NCBI GenBank assembly: GCA_030068145.1
Contig: JAPJBO010000035.1
Span: forward strand, 434,001-498,000
Direction of reading: 5' to 3'
From: Diplonema papillatum
Taxonomy: Eukaryota; Euglenozoa; Diplonemea; Diplonemida; Diplonemidae
DNA length: 64,000 nucleotides
Part shown: positions 29,117-39,475 of the stretch, piece by piece
Numbering within the stretch: the first letter of the stretch is position 1
Layout: each line of letters opens with the position of its first letter
Translations under genes and position numbers: made by a program
The notes under the pieces: model-generated
What the model was told of the DNA's origin: nothing
Databases searched by the model: none
What the model saw: the letters and a program-made list of their open reading frames with translations, nothing else

Positions 29117-29845
29117 CCTCCTCAGTGGCTCACGGAAGCCGGGGATCAGGCCCGGGGGTTTGAGTCTCCGTGGACAAATCCAGGCAGAAAATCTCTCGCG
29201 CCAAGGTTCGGAAGTATTTTCGCATTTTCGGCAGGTGCCGCTTGGGGATCTGGATCCAAACCATCCGTTCTTTCCAATAAGGCAGTTCTGTGTGGATAAT
29301 AAAAAATCGGATTGGTTCCGGTTTGATGTGAATTATGCATGCACACAGGGCCCTGTGTAACGGTCACCCCGGTCTCAGGGCAGTAATGACTTATCGCTTG
29401 TCCGTGTAGTATTCGCTGAGTGGAAGTTACCCTTTATTTCTGGGTGCTTCGGGTTTCTGATTCCAGCTGAGGCCGGAATCAACGGGAGGGGGCTAAATGG
29501 CAAGAATCGCATTGAAGTGGTGCGGGTTTGCTTTTGCCGTCGAGTTCTTCATTTCGGGCGTCGTGGGCAAAATAGTCAGTCTGTAGAAAGCCTCTTTCTC
29601 CCCTTGCGAGAGCCTACATTAACATGTACGCTTTCTTTCTCTCTCTGCAACCAAGACAAGAGCTGCCACTCGTACAACTGATGATTATGATGATGGTGAT
29701 GATGAGAAGACTACTGTTGTCCCGGTGCCAGATCGTTTTACGGTGAAAACACGTTGTTCAAAAGCGACGCTTGGCAGCATATCGTGGTCTACTCATCAAA
29801 TACTACGCACGTGCGCACAAACAAATATAGCACCCTGCTTGGAGG
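29117..29845. other. intergenic, no gene seen
   Basis: No supportable gene. Small frames occur on both strands. A short TGATGATGA tract (about 29680-29710) is the only simple repeat. Confidence 0.4.
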
Positions 29846-30120
29846 AAGCACTCGAGGAGGCCGCCAGTTGCAAAACCTCGAACAAGTTGCTGTAACCCGC
29901 ACAGAACGCAGGTGAATCTGGGTTTAGTGGCGGGCGTAAGCGTTTAACAAAAACGCACAAGCACACGTACTGCCACTACCGCAGATACCTTACCTTAAAG
30001 GAACCTTTGCGACATTGGTCAGGAGACCTTAAACCCTCGGAAGTGAACTTGCACTCTAAAAAAGACCCATCGGTATCTAGCCTCCGTCGGAATAAGCACC
30101 AGGCGGTCTCCTCCGAGCAT
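29846..30120 (-). mobile_element. Family A element interrupted by ~95 bp
   Basis: The left part (29846-29955; arm GCACTCGAGGAGGCCGCC, body AATCTGGGTTTAGTGGCGGG) and right part (30056-30120; AAAAAAGACCCATCGG, TAGCCTCCGTCGGAATAAGC, arm AGGCGGTCTCCTCCGAGCAT) are separated by foreign sequence. The arms still pair, with CCGCC opposite GGCGG instead of the CTGCC/GGCAG of copy 1. Confidence 0.65.
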
Positions 30121-30318
30121 CTTTTCTTCTTCGGTTCCCTCCGCTGTTTTGGTGCGCCGGCTATGCCGGGTTGTACCCACCGCCCACGCTTTGCGGCTGG
30201 ACGGAAGACCGAGTGGATGTTGGGCAAGCTGGAAACAATTTGCGCCCGTAACAGCTGGAACGATGCCGTGCCTGAATATCCGCACGACGTACCCTATGTT
30301 CAGTGGGAGTTGAGATTC

Positions 30319-30368
30319 TCTGTCAAGATGCTAGCCGCCGCCATAGGGCGGGCTAGCATCTTGGCAGA
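30319..30368. repeat. strong inverted repeat next to family C
   Basis: Arms TCTGTCAAGATGCTAGCC (30319-30336) and its complement (30351-30368) match at 17 of 18 positions. The 14-base centre can extend pairing by GCC/GGC. The hairpin ends 6 bp before the family C repeat begins. Confidence 0.7.
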
Positions 30369-30374
30369 TCTTTG

Positions 30375-30600
30375 GCTATTGCCAAAAGGAGGAGTGCCCG
30401 CGAAACAACGTGTCAACACACGCCTGCCAGTCAGAACGCCCCCGGCTGCGCCACCATCGGTGCAACACTCATCTTTGACAGGGCCACGGCTCGCTCCGCG
30501 CCCACGGCGCAACGACTTGCGCCCGCCGTAGTAGTACGGGATAGTAGTGGGGCGACCGGATACTCCTCGGAGAGATGGTCCCTGCACTCTAACTCGTCTC
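30375..30600 (+). repeat. Family C dispersed repeat, copy 1
   Basis: About 225 bp nearly identical to 44927-45180, both on the + strand: CTATTGCCAAAA, CAACGTGTCAACACACGCC, CCGGCTGCGCCACCATCGG, GTAGTAGTACGGGA, GAGATGGTCCCTGCACTCT, ending in a CTCTCT run. The 44927 copy has an extra 12 bp after CTGCCAG. The CT run at the end may be a tail or part of the unit. Confidence 0.75.
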
Positions 30601-31938
30601 TCTCTCTCTCTCTCTTTTTTGCGTTTGCGCCAGCTTCAGACGCGCAGCGAATAAAAGCGCTATTTGCCTTACTATCTTCCGACTTTGCGTGTTTGGGGAA
30701 AAAAGAACAGTGACCGCCGCCCTGAAGGTCAACCGAGTCACAACGACGGCTTTCCAGCCGCCCGAGTTTCATTTTTCCGAGTCAAACGCTTTTTCCATTC
30801 CGTTCTTCTTGCGGCTGTTTTCACGTAGACGTTTACTTGATAAGTGCACCCACCGTGTGTATCGCGCGTAGGGTGTACATTTGTTGGATGAGTGTGTTGT
30901 CCTTTTTAAGATTGTGTCTGCGCTCTCTCTCCCGTAAGGTTGCCGCCCGAGGGAACCGGCTGAGAACCGAAACTCGGCGCCGGTCATGCCAAAGCGCCGC
31001 CGCCGATGAAGGGGTTGCGGCATCAGGCGTGGGCCAGGGCCAGGGAGGCTGTTCGGAGGGGTCACCATCCACCGTTCGCGTGCTTCGTTACTTCACTGCC
31101 CCCGGCTCTCCCCGGCCTTCGTCGTCCCGGGGGGGAGAGGGTTCCATGGCCATTCCCCCCGCGCGGGGAATGGATCGTTGCTGTTCTTCGGTGCGCTCTC
31201 GCGACGTCGCCGCTGTCGATGTCGCTGCCGTTGTGGCTGCCGCCGCAGCCGCTGTCGGGCAGTTGGTCGACGATCCCGGTCTGCACCCCGCAATATGTTG
31301 CGGTTGTCAGGCCTTCGACTACCCTGAGCAACGCACTGTTGTTATACCTCGTCGGTATACTATCGCATGAGACGATAGCCAATGCACCTACCTACTTGTG
31401 TGTCGCATGACACGGATTGTGTTGGTAGTTCGCAGCTGGGCGGTTTCGCCAGGTGCGTGAAGTCCTGCAGCAGACGGTTTGGGAGTGCCCAGCAGCAGCT
31501 GCAACTGTGTCAAATTTGGCAAATGAAATTGATCAGAAGGTCCTACTACGGGCGGTTCAGGATCCTCACACAGTGCACGGGTAACCACGGTTGAAACCGA
31601 AAAATGGTGAGGGGAGGAAATTGGTTTTCAAAGACCGCGGAGGTCAGCGGACCGGGAGCTACCGGAGAGAGGGTGTGTGTGCGTTGTATGGGTATGCACG
31701 TGGCAGGCACATTTACTTGTCATTACGGCGGCAGCTACTTCGCGCAAAAGAGGAGCCGCATCGTGTGCCCACGAACTGAGCCTGGGGCTAAGCAGCAAAT
31801 CGTGCAAGCGAAAGACTTGGTTCGGACTAGGGGCGCCGCCGCCAGCGTCCCCTGTGCGCGGTTCTTTCCATCTGAAGTGGTGGCACATTGACGATCCTGT
31901 TGGCCATGTCCACAGGCCTGATGCAGTCGTCTCTTTTT
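30601..31938. other. intergenic, GC-rich middle, no supported gene
   Basis: The centre (about 30920-31330) is as GC-rich as the genes and has a 177-codon frame on + and a 106-codon frame on -. Neither shows a domain. A hairpin with 9-bp arms (CCATTCCCC and its complement, about 31148-31171) lies within. It could be a decayed exon. Confidence 0.35.
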
Positions 31939-32098
31939 GAAGGAAAGGTTGACCCTTGAAACGCTTCACGCGGGGACAGGGTTAACTATCCTGGAAAGCT
32001 GCGTGTCTTGTGGATGTGCATGACAGAAACAGGGAAGATCTCATTGTCTTGCATCGGGCCGTACCGTTCACCGCAATAGGTCTCCTAGCATCCGGGAC
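31939..32098 (+). repeat. short dispersed repeats (families L and M), copy 1
   Basis: Family L (about 31939-32028; GGTTGACCCTTGAAACGCT, CACGCGGG, GTCTTGTGG) recurs directly after cyclase-like gene 2 at about 39490-39580. Family M (32045-32098; TGCATCGGGCCG, then CACCGCAATAGGT and CTCCTAGC) recurs at about 40450-40503. In both places L precedes M, so they may be parts of one decayed element. Confidence 0.5.
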
Positions 32099-32402
32099 AC
32101 ACACATTCCTAGTCGACGCCGGCACGATATTCCCCGCACAACCGTTCCTCCAAGCGATGTTAGTACCGTCGTTGGCGTGTCAGAAATTAGTACGGGCGCT
32201 TTCTTTTGCTTGCGCGCACACGAGCGGAACTCGCCTGTTTCGCTAAGTTGCACGTAGCACGCTGCCAACTACCAGTTTTTAGCCAAACAGCTGCATTGTT
32301 AAGCCACAAAAGACAGCGCGCCCAGGACTTCGTCGAGCCCAAAGTGCCACGGCTGCTTCGCCACTTTTGTGTAGGCGCCCCCCTAGCTGTAAAGCCCCCC
32401 CC

Positions 32403-33090
32403 CCCCCCAGGGGTGGCCCACCAGACTCACACCGCAGTCCTGTCTGCAGACACTCAGGTTCCACGCTGATGATGGTCCGCCTTATGTGTCCGTGGCTTAA
32501 AGGACCGAAACACGGCGCAGACGGGACCAGTGCGGTGTTGAGCACATACCCATTCCAAGCACGTTCTTGCAATCCCCCCATTCCAGTAGGGTACTTCGCG
32601 TAACGCGACTTGCTGCCCTCAGCACGCAGGATTACTTCCTCACACTCTTTTCCTTTTGGTACTTCAACCATTGGTGCTGCACACGGCAACCCCATGTCCA
32701 CTGTGCTCTGCGGAGTTTACTTCGCAGATTGCCACCGTAAAAAGAAGACAAGTCAGTGCTGCCTAGCGAGTCGCAGTCACAATCAGGGCGAGTGCCCTGA
32801 GTTTTTTAACTGATTGCTCAGACACGGTTGTAGGGGCCTTCTCCCCGTGACGGATTCGCCTGTGCTCTAGTAGCACGGGTGGTCCTGGCTGTGACGAGCT
32901 ACGAACAGCCGCCTGACAAACCAGACTCACACCGCAGTCCTGTCTGCAGACACTCAGGTTCCACGCTGATGATGGTCCGCCTTATGTGTCCGTGGCTTAA
33001 AGGACCGAAACACGGCGCAGACGGGACCAGTGCGGTGTTGAGCACATACCCATTCCAAGCACGTTCTTGCAATCCCCCCAGGGGTGGCCC
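32403..33090 (+). mobile_element. dimeric family B retroposon with 17-bp target duplication
   Basis: CCCCCCAGGGGTGGCCC occurs on both sides (32403-32419 and 33074-33090). Between them (32420-33073) lie a partial B unit (to about 32573), a 70-bp linker, and a complete B unit. Since one target duplication encloses both units, the dimer integrated as a single piece. The last bases before the duplication are GTTCTTGCAAT, which defines the true 3' end of the family. Confidence 0.75.
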
Positions 33091-33525
33091 TAAGCGGCCA
33101 GATTGCGGAGTTGGCAGAATCTGACCTGACCCCCCCCCTATATACAGGCTATTTTCACTGTGGAGGGGGAACGCTACCTGTCACTCTCTAAGGTGGTCAC
33201 CACGGTGGGTGGTCAGAAAAAATTTTTTTTTTTCGAGACATTGCAATGTGTTCCAAAAATGTAAGCCTGAGCAATGAGCGAACTAACACCAAACTGAAGA
33301 TTCATGTCACTGTCACAGTTTACATGTCCGTGCTTCACATGGAGATCCCTAACTCAAGACATACCAGGTGAAAAAGGAAGAAGAACAACCTGAAGAGAGG
33401 CCTGGAACTCGGCCTGCTCAAAAAAAAAAAAAAAAAAAAAAAGCACAAATGTACACAAAAAAGGAAAGAGAACAAGGCACACCAGAGTGTGGTTTTAGGG
33501 GAGAACCCCCGAAGGGCTCGCGTCA
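33091..33525. other. intergenic with A-run
   Basis: No gene seen. It holds an A-run of 22 (33420-33441), a short T-run (about 33223-33232) and a C-run (33129-33137). Confidence 0.45.
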
Positions 33526-34440
33526 CCCGTATGAAATCGCTCTGCGGGGGCGCCGGAAAGGAGCATACGGAAGAGGAACCCACCTGTGCTCTCGTATGAA
33601 ATAGCTCTGCGGGGCCGGGAAGGTTGTTCAGAGACAAAAGTCTTGTATTGCGACGGAGGACGGAGTCGCGACTCCGGCGTGAAAATATGAAGCGCCTGGT
33701 TGGAGTACAGATTTGCATAGCTCTATGGAGCCGGGTTAGTGAGTCGAACGAAATCCGTGCGGTCGTATGATAGCAGCTCTGCGATAAAGACCCCGCGTAC
33801 TCGTATGAAACAGCTCTGCGGGACCCGGGGGCCGGATATACGTACAATAACATGCGTGGACTCGTACGAAACAACTCTGCGAGAAAAAGCCGGATAATCC
33901 CGTATGAAACAGCTCTGCGGGGCCGGGCGCCGGATAAATGTAAAATAACATGCGGCCTCGTGCGAAACAACTCTGCGAGACAGGCCCGAGGAACCCGTAT
34001 GAAACAGCTCTGCGGGGGCCCGGAGGCGAGTGAATCGAGAGCCGCGCGCGCTGGTAAGATGACATCGGAAACTTCGTATGAAACAGCTCTGCGAAAAGGA
34101 AAACTCACACACTCGTACGAAACAGCTCTGCGAGAAAACAGGAAAACCGCGGATTCGCAGGAGACAGCTTGCGAGGAAGAGAAACCTGCGTTGCTGGATA
34201 AATCGGCCTATGTGAGGAAGGTGGGCATACGCACTCGTATGGAACAGCCCTGCGAGGAGAACCACTGCGCGCTCGTATGAAAAAACTCTGCGAGGAGAAT
34301 AAGCCCACGTACTCGTATGAGACCGCTCAACGAGAAGTGTGATAGAAACTCTGCGAAGGGGAAGAACCCCTGCAACTCGTATGAAACAGCTCTGCGAGGA
34401 GGACAGACCCGCGAAACCGTAAGATACCGCTCTGCGGGGC
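33526..34440. repeat. array of 17 short hairpin-forming repeats with covarying stems
   Basis: A ~23-bp core (arm CTCGTA, an 11-base loop TGAAACAGCTC, arm TGCGAG) occurs 17 times at irregular spacing of 29-170 bp (starts near 33526, 33593, 33763, 33802, 33862, 33899, 33957, 33990, 34072, 34113, 34153, 34236, 34273, 34313, 34341 partial, 34377, 34416). When the left arm changes, the right arm changes to match: CTCG/CGAG, CCCG/CGGG, TTCG/CGAA, or a G-T pair. A ~95-bp dimer repeat is visible at 33802-33990. Spacing is not a multiple of three, so selection on a protein is unlikely. It is not a CRISPR array: spacers are irregular, partly repeated, and the host is eukaryotic. Confidence 0.8.
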
Positions 34441-34670
34441 CCGGGGGACATTTTGCAGCTAGCGCGCAAAAAGCGTTCCAGCCTATACTGGTATAAATAC
34501 CCCAAAAACCACACTTTGAAAAATTTTTGTGGGCCCACTTTTGCCAGGGAATTTTGACCATTTCACCTTAGAGAATTCGACCACCCAGCCTCCAAGGCAA
34601 CTGCACTGTAGAAGGGGGGGGGGGGTCCCTTGCAAAGTCGTTGGGGGCTCTCAGGGTAGTGTCAGCACTG
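34441..34670. other. intergenic, G-run and C-run
   Basis: No gene seen. A G-run (34614-34625) and a C-run (34671-34680) could pair across about 45 bp. Confidence 0.45.
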
Positions 34671-35430
34671 CCCCCCCCCCTAGGGCTATGGTGGCTGCAT
34701 ACGGCTGCATACGCGTATGCGCCCAAACCTGCATACGCATACGGCGCTGCATACGGCTATGCATACGTATGCATACGTATGCATACGGCTATGCATGTGG
34801 CTGTGACTTCTCTGGCAATGCACCTCCTTCGTCCAGGACGAAGGGGGAGTCGAAAAGGATACTTAAAAGCAAAGTTTCGTGAGAGTCGACGGAACCTATG
34901 TCCGCCGCAACCCGGGGTACACGGGCAGTGTGTTCACTCCCGTAAGCCGACGAGCCGCGCTCCGATGAGGCAACCGAAGCTGGTTGTCTCAGGATCTGCT
35001 GAGCAAGCGCCAGCCTGTTGTAGGCTGTCGTGCGTCATGTAGCATGCTCGTTCAGTGCTTCGAGCTGGCGTTCGACGTCGTCGGGGAAAAAGCGAGGCAG
35101 ACATTGACCGTGGCACGCATCCTCATCGACCTGCTTTCTACTTACCAGCACATTGCATTGTTACACGGTGAGGTCCAGTCTCAGAAACTGCCGTCAAAGA
35201 GGGCGCGAGTCACACCTAAAAAGCGTGTGACACCCGCTTTTTCAACTCCGGGCTCTGGACTCCACCGTCTTCACTCATAGGCCCGTCACGCAGCAGCCAG
35301 AAGGCCGGGCTGGCCTCACACAGCCCCACCTATGCATACGTATGCAGCCGTATGCGTATGCATATTTTCAAATCTGCATACGCATACGCATACGTATGCA
35401 CGTATGCAGCCAGCCCAGCCCTAGGGGGGG
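34671..35430. mobile_element. foldback-like element with GCATACG arrays in its ends
   Basis: The left end reads C-run, TAGGGCT, then GGCTGCATACG and about ten GCATACG/CGTATGC units (to about 34800). The right end (about 35328-35430) is the inverted counterpart: GCATACGTATG units, then CGTATGCAGCC, AGCCCTA and a G-run. Terminal inverted repeats built from short tandem units are typical of foldback transposons. The interior (about 530 bp) has a 98-codon frame without known domain. Confidence 0.55.
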
Positions 35431-35775
35431 GCAAACTCTGTTTTCTTCGCCACTTAGCCTTTTTCTCGCGTTATAGTGCATTTTAGGGCAATCTTTGAAA
35501 ACCAACTGCATTCTTTCGGTACATGATGACTTTGTGGGGGGTGTTTGGCAGTCTGTGGTGCATAATTGTGCCCTCTTGTGCCTTTTTGAGGCATTTTCAG
35601 CCCCTTGTAGGCCTCGGTCGCTCGGGGGGTCACAAGTTGTCCTGTGCAGCACCTGTGGTCCTGATCTTGTCGAAAACACCCGAATCTGGATCCAAAATCC
35701 ACAGCAATGCCCTCACCGGTGACTGGCGGGTGCGAAAAGTTGGAAAAACAGGCCAAAGCCACCAGTTTTATGGCC

Positions 35776-35905
35776 AGATTCACTAAATAGCCCGCCAGAT
35801 TCACTGAATAGCCGGTCGGATTCACTAAATAGCTGGTCAGATTCACTAAATAGCTGGTCATATTTGCTAAATAGCCGGTCGGATTCACTAAATAGCTACT
35901 ACATA
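35776..35905. repeat. 21-bp minisatellite
   Basis: Six head-to-tail units with a 21-bp period (starts 35776, 35797, 35818, 35839, 35860, 35881). The consensus is AGATTCACTAAATAGCYGGT plus C. The unit length is a multiple of three and stop-free on the minus strand, giving a chance heptapeptide repeat. Confidence 0.85.
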
Positions 35906-36629
35906 GATGGTCAGACTTACTGAATTTCCAGAAAAATGACAGAATTTCCTCTTCACCACCCTGAAATGCAGATATACAGACGAAATGCCACTAGAAACAA
36001 TGAACCGGTGTCTGAAGTGCGGTCATTTGTCCACCAGACAGGTGAAGGGTGCAAGAGCTGGAGTAAACGGGATAGGAGGGATGGACGTACACTCGGGTGC
36101 GTAAGGCGAACCCGCGACACCTCGCACACCTTCGCAGCCGATTGCGACCGACGACGACACGCCTTTGTCAGCCCATCGAGCTGCCCAACACCGCCACTCC
36201 CGACGCAATCAAGTGATCCCTCAGACATTGTGCAAACACGAGTGCCCAGCACACACACACCCAGTCACTCCTGATAGATTCAGAAACCAAGGTGCATGGC
36301 CAGGAGGGCAGGAACGTGGTCAGGAGTGCAGAACCGCGGTCAGGAGCGGTGTTCAGGAGCACTGAACCGTGGTCAGAAGCGCAGGAACAAGCGCAGAACT
36401 GCAGGAACAAGGTGCTATCTGAGACGAGCAGCTATTTAGTAAGTGGCGAGGTCCAAAACCATGAAAATTGGGTTTCACCTACCTTTTAAGCCTCCTCAGT
36501 CGAAAACTAGGCCGGAAAATGAAATTCCTGTCCCCAGAGGACCCTTCAAGGCCCCCATGCATGGGTGCATGCTGCCGGCTTAACTCAGTTTCATTTTTGT
36601 CGAAAAAAGTTTGCCCCCCCCTACCCCCC
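35906..36629. other. intergenic, no gene seen
   Basis: No supported gene. A loose CAGGA-rich stretch (GGTCAGGAG(T/C)GCAGAACCG variants) runs from about 36298 to 36410, and a C-run begins near 36614. Confidence 0.4.
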
Positions 36630-37097
36630 CCCCCCCCCCTTTCTACTCTGCACTCTTTTGCCTTTTGGTACTTCAACCATTGGTGCTGCACACGGCAACC
36701 CCATGTCCGCTGTGCTCTGCGGAGTTTACTTACCGCGGATTGCCACCGTAAAAAGAAGACAAGTCAGTCCTGCCTAGCGAGTCGCAGTCACAATCAGGGC
36801 GAGTGCCCTGAGTTTTTTAACTGATTGCTCAGACACGGTTGTAGGGGCCTTCTCCCCGTGACGGATTCGCCTGTGCTCTAGTAGCACGGGTGGTCCTGGC
36901 TGTGACGAGCTACGAACAGCCGCCTGACAAACCAGACTCACACCGCAGTCCTGTCTGCAGACGCTCAGGTTCCACGCTGATGATGGTCCGCCTTATGTGT
37001 CCGTGGCTTAAAGGACCGAAACACGGCGCAGACGGGACCAGTGCGGTGTTGAGCACATACCCATTCCAAGCACTTGCAAACCCCCCCCCCTTTCTAC
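36630..37097 (+). mobile_element. full-length family B retroposon with 17-bp target duplication
   Basis: The element proper is 36647-37080 (434 bp). It is flanked by CCCCCCCCCCTTTCTAC at 36630-36646 and 37081-37097. Landmarks are CTTTTGGTACTTCAACCATT, TTTTTTAACTGATTGCTCAG, GTAGCACGGGTGGTCC and GAGCACATACCCATTCC. Its 3' end is slightly shortened (AAGCACTTGCAAA). A 67-codon frame is shared by copies but shows no sign of selection. Confidence 0.8.
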
Positions 37098-37624
37098 GAG
37101 TGTTCTTTTTTAAAGGTTTTAGGTGGCGCCCCCAGCTGCGGCGACTTTTAAGTTTCAGTTCCGGCGGGGCTGGAGAGCCTGTGGGCTGGCCTACGGCACT
37201 TGGATCTGCGGTCGTCCTCATCGTTACGGCATCGAGGTCGATTGCCCGCTGGCTGGTTGGTAGTTAAATAGTGGTTAAATAATACGAGTCACTTTGAAAC
37301 GTTGGGGGGTGTACTTTTTAACTCTTTCAGGAGATATCCGATGTTTACCACCTAAATTGTACGAGGGGGGGCTTCATGAGGCTCAGCGCCTTCCCCAGAA
37401 GTGATGTCTGTAACTGTCGCAGCTCCATCTGTTCCCGCCGAGGTGGGCGGTGGAGGAGAACCATCCGCAAAAAGAGGAAGTAAGCGGGGTGTGGATGTTG
37501 CGAGGTATATAATTCAGCGCCGCTCCTAAACACAACCAGACTCAAGGGCTTACGACACCGCCCTTCGTCCCCACCCCCCGGGCCGCCCCCCCCCCCCGCT
37601 TTCCCCCGTTTCTCCATTTTGACG
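37098..37624 (+). other. 5' flank of cyclase-like gene 2
   Basis: Contains no gene. The last ~60 bp before the ATG are C-rich (CCCCACCCCCCGGGCC, then a run of C). The start codon context is TTTTGACGATGG. Confidence 0.35.
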
Positions 37625-39475
37625 ATGGAGCAGCTGTTACGGGCCCTGGAGCCCGTTTTCGAGTACCTGGCGCATCCCGACGACGACGACGTGCAGGTGA
37701 TCCGGAAGAAAGTGATCACGCCTGTGCTCGTGCTGCTGTGGGTGTCCGCCACGGTCGTCACGCTCGCCCTGGCGGCGATGGGCGACGTGGGCCCGTACTT
37801 CATCGCGGCGATGAACGGGGTGGTCGTTACCACTGTGACCGGCGCGGTGATCCTCGCCTCGAAGAGGGTGCCAGACTACCTGATCGCCTGGTGCTTAGTC
37901 GGCGGGTTTATCACGGTCGTCGTCGTGGATTACCCGGCGGCCGCAAACAGCGGATATCGTGCGTGGCCGTTCCTGGTGCTGGTGGCGGACATCGTCCCGA
38001 TATGCCGCGCGCCGCACTCGATGGCCTACGCGCTGATCGCCGGGAGCATCGTGTGGGTGGCCCTCGTGCAGACGGAGGCCACCTTCCGCTTCGGCTGGTT
38101 CGACCTCGACAGCGACTTTTTCGTGATCGACAACGACACCCGGGCCGCGGTGTGCGAGTGCGGAGCGCCGCCGTGTCCGATCTCGGGGAAAAACTCGCTG
38201 GTGGCCTCGCTCGCCATGGCGCTCGTCCTCGGGGCGAACTACCTTTTCGTCCGGAACTTCGCGGTGCAGGCGATCCGGCAGCAGGAGGTCCTCTTCCAAA
38301 GCGTCGCCGCCGCGCGGGAAATCTCCGAGCTCCTCGTCCGCTTCAACCTGGCGGACGCCGAGGCGTCGCTCGCGATGAACGAGAGGACCATCGACGAAGA
38401 ATTCCACTCCGTCCTGCAGGCGCTCCTGAGCAACCTCAAGATCTACGAGCCCTTCCTTCCGCAGTCGTGTCTGCCGTATTCCAGGGACGAGTCGGACGAC
38501 GAGGACAACAACGACACGACCGACGACGACACGTCGATCACCATCATGGAATCGCCGATGGTTGACAGCAAGATCCGGGGAGTGCCGGGCATCTCAACGA
38601 ACTCATCCGCCGGGTCGACGAACACTATCACTACCTCGCGGGGCGCCTCGTACCTGACCCGGGCCGACATGCTTCGGAAGAACGTGACTATCATGGCGCT
38701 GAACGTCCGGAACTCGCTGTCTCTCACCAAGGAGGCGAAGGGGTCGGCCTTTGGGGACATGCAGCGCGGGCTCCTGACTCTTTCGCTCCGCGTCGTGGCC
38801 GAGACGAAGGGCATCGTCGAGAGCTTCATGGGCGACCGGATCGTGTCGTCGTGGAACGCGTCGCGGAACTGCGTAAACTCGCGGTACATGGCCTCCGAGG
38901 CCGCGTGCAAAATAGACAAGAGCGCCGCCGGCAACCGCATCTTCACTCACTGCGCCATCGCCGCCGGCGAGGCCCTGTGCGGCAACGCCGGGACCGACGC
39001 GCTCATGCGGTACAACATCGTGGGAGGAGTGTACCCGTACGCATTGGAGCTGATGAAGGTGGCCCGCGACTGGTGCGTGCCTGTGATAACGGACTCGCGG
39101 GTGCAGCGGGACATCGCGGAGTCGCACAAGACGCGCGTTGTCCTCGAGCGTGTGCGCTTCCCGAAGCGGGGGAGCACCGACCAAGTGCTGCTGTGGGAGA
39201 TTCTGGAGTCCAACGCGCAGGTGGACGAGGAGTGGATGTACGTCGTCGAGTCGACCGCGAACCGCAAGAACGCGCTCGTCAACGACCTGGCCATCGCGTT
39301 CCTGCAAGGCAAGGAGGAAATGGCCGCGAACCTCCGGAAGCAGCTCACCCCGACGCCGGACGACCCGTTGGACCCGTTTGTGATGCACCTGACCAGCTGC
39401 ATGGACGGCAACGCGCCCTCCGTCGTCACCCTCCTCCCCGTGCCCACGCCGCGCCAGTACCCCTCCAAATATTGA
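37625..39475 (+). CDS. multi-membrane protein with degenerate class III cyclase domain (616 aa)
   Basis: I start at the ATG at 37625 (MEQLLRALEPV), two codons after an in-frame TTG. Residues about 20-235 contain about six membrane segments. A Cys-rich loop (VCECGAPPCP) sits before the last. A linker ends FHSVLQALLSNLKIYEPFLP near residue 275. The cyclase-fold region spans about 349-535: VESFMGDRIVSSWNASRNC, GEALCGNAG, RYNIVGG, LERVRFPKRGS, LLWEILE. As in the 20671 paralogue, the first metal Asp is Asn (ALNVR), and the Asn/Arg catalytic pair is absent (GGVYPYALELMK). The two proteins share the whole layout and the DEWMY-type tail, but this one lacks the 600-residue low-complexity insert. I infer a catalytically inactive membrane regulator. 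Confidence 0.85.
   Translation: MEQLLRALEPVFEYLAHPDDDDVQVIRKKVITPVLVLLWVSATVVTLALAAMGDVGPYFIAAMNGVVVTTVTGAVILASKRVPDYLIAWCLVGGFITVVVVDYPAAANSGYRAWPFLVLVADIVPICRAPHSMAYALIAGSIVWVALVQTEATFRFGWFDLDSDFFVIDNDTRAAVCECGAPPCPISGKNSLVASLAMALVLGANYLFVRNFAVQAIRQQEVLFQSVAAAREISELLVRFNLADAEASLAMNERTIDEEFHSVLQALLSNLKIYEPFLPQSCLPYSRDESDDEDNNDTTDDDTSITIMESPMVDSKIRGVPGISTNSSAGSTNTITTSRGASYLTRADMLRKNVTIMALNVRNSLSLTKEAKGSAFGDMQRGLLTLSLRVVAETKGIVESFMGDRIVSSWNASRNCVNSRYMASEAACKIDKSAAGNRIFTHCAIAAGEALCGNAGTDALMRYNIVGGVYPYALELMKVARDWCVPVITDSRVQRDIAESHKTRVVLERVRFPKRGSTDQVLLWEILESNAQVDEEWMYVVESTANRKNALVNDLAIAFLQGKEEMAANLRKQLTPTPDDPLDPFVMHLTSCMDGNAPSVVTLLPVPTPRQYPSKY

Noticed and set aside
33526-34440. CRISPR array
   Set aside because: Spacers vary from a few to over 100 bp, some are themselves repeated, repeats are degenerate, no cas genes are present, and the DNA is eukaryotic.
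33335-34538. Minus-strand frames of 257 and 271 codons with repeated peptide motifs (AELFHT, QSCFIR, RRAVSYE)
   Set aside because: The three peptides are one nucleotide unit read in three frames, and unit spacing is not a multiple of three, so selection is not on protein.
36885-37080. 67-codon + frame shared by family B copies
   Set aside because: No ATG at the shared start, no domain, and the frame simply follows nucleotide identity of young copies.
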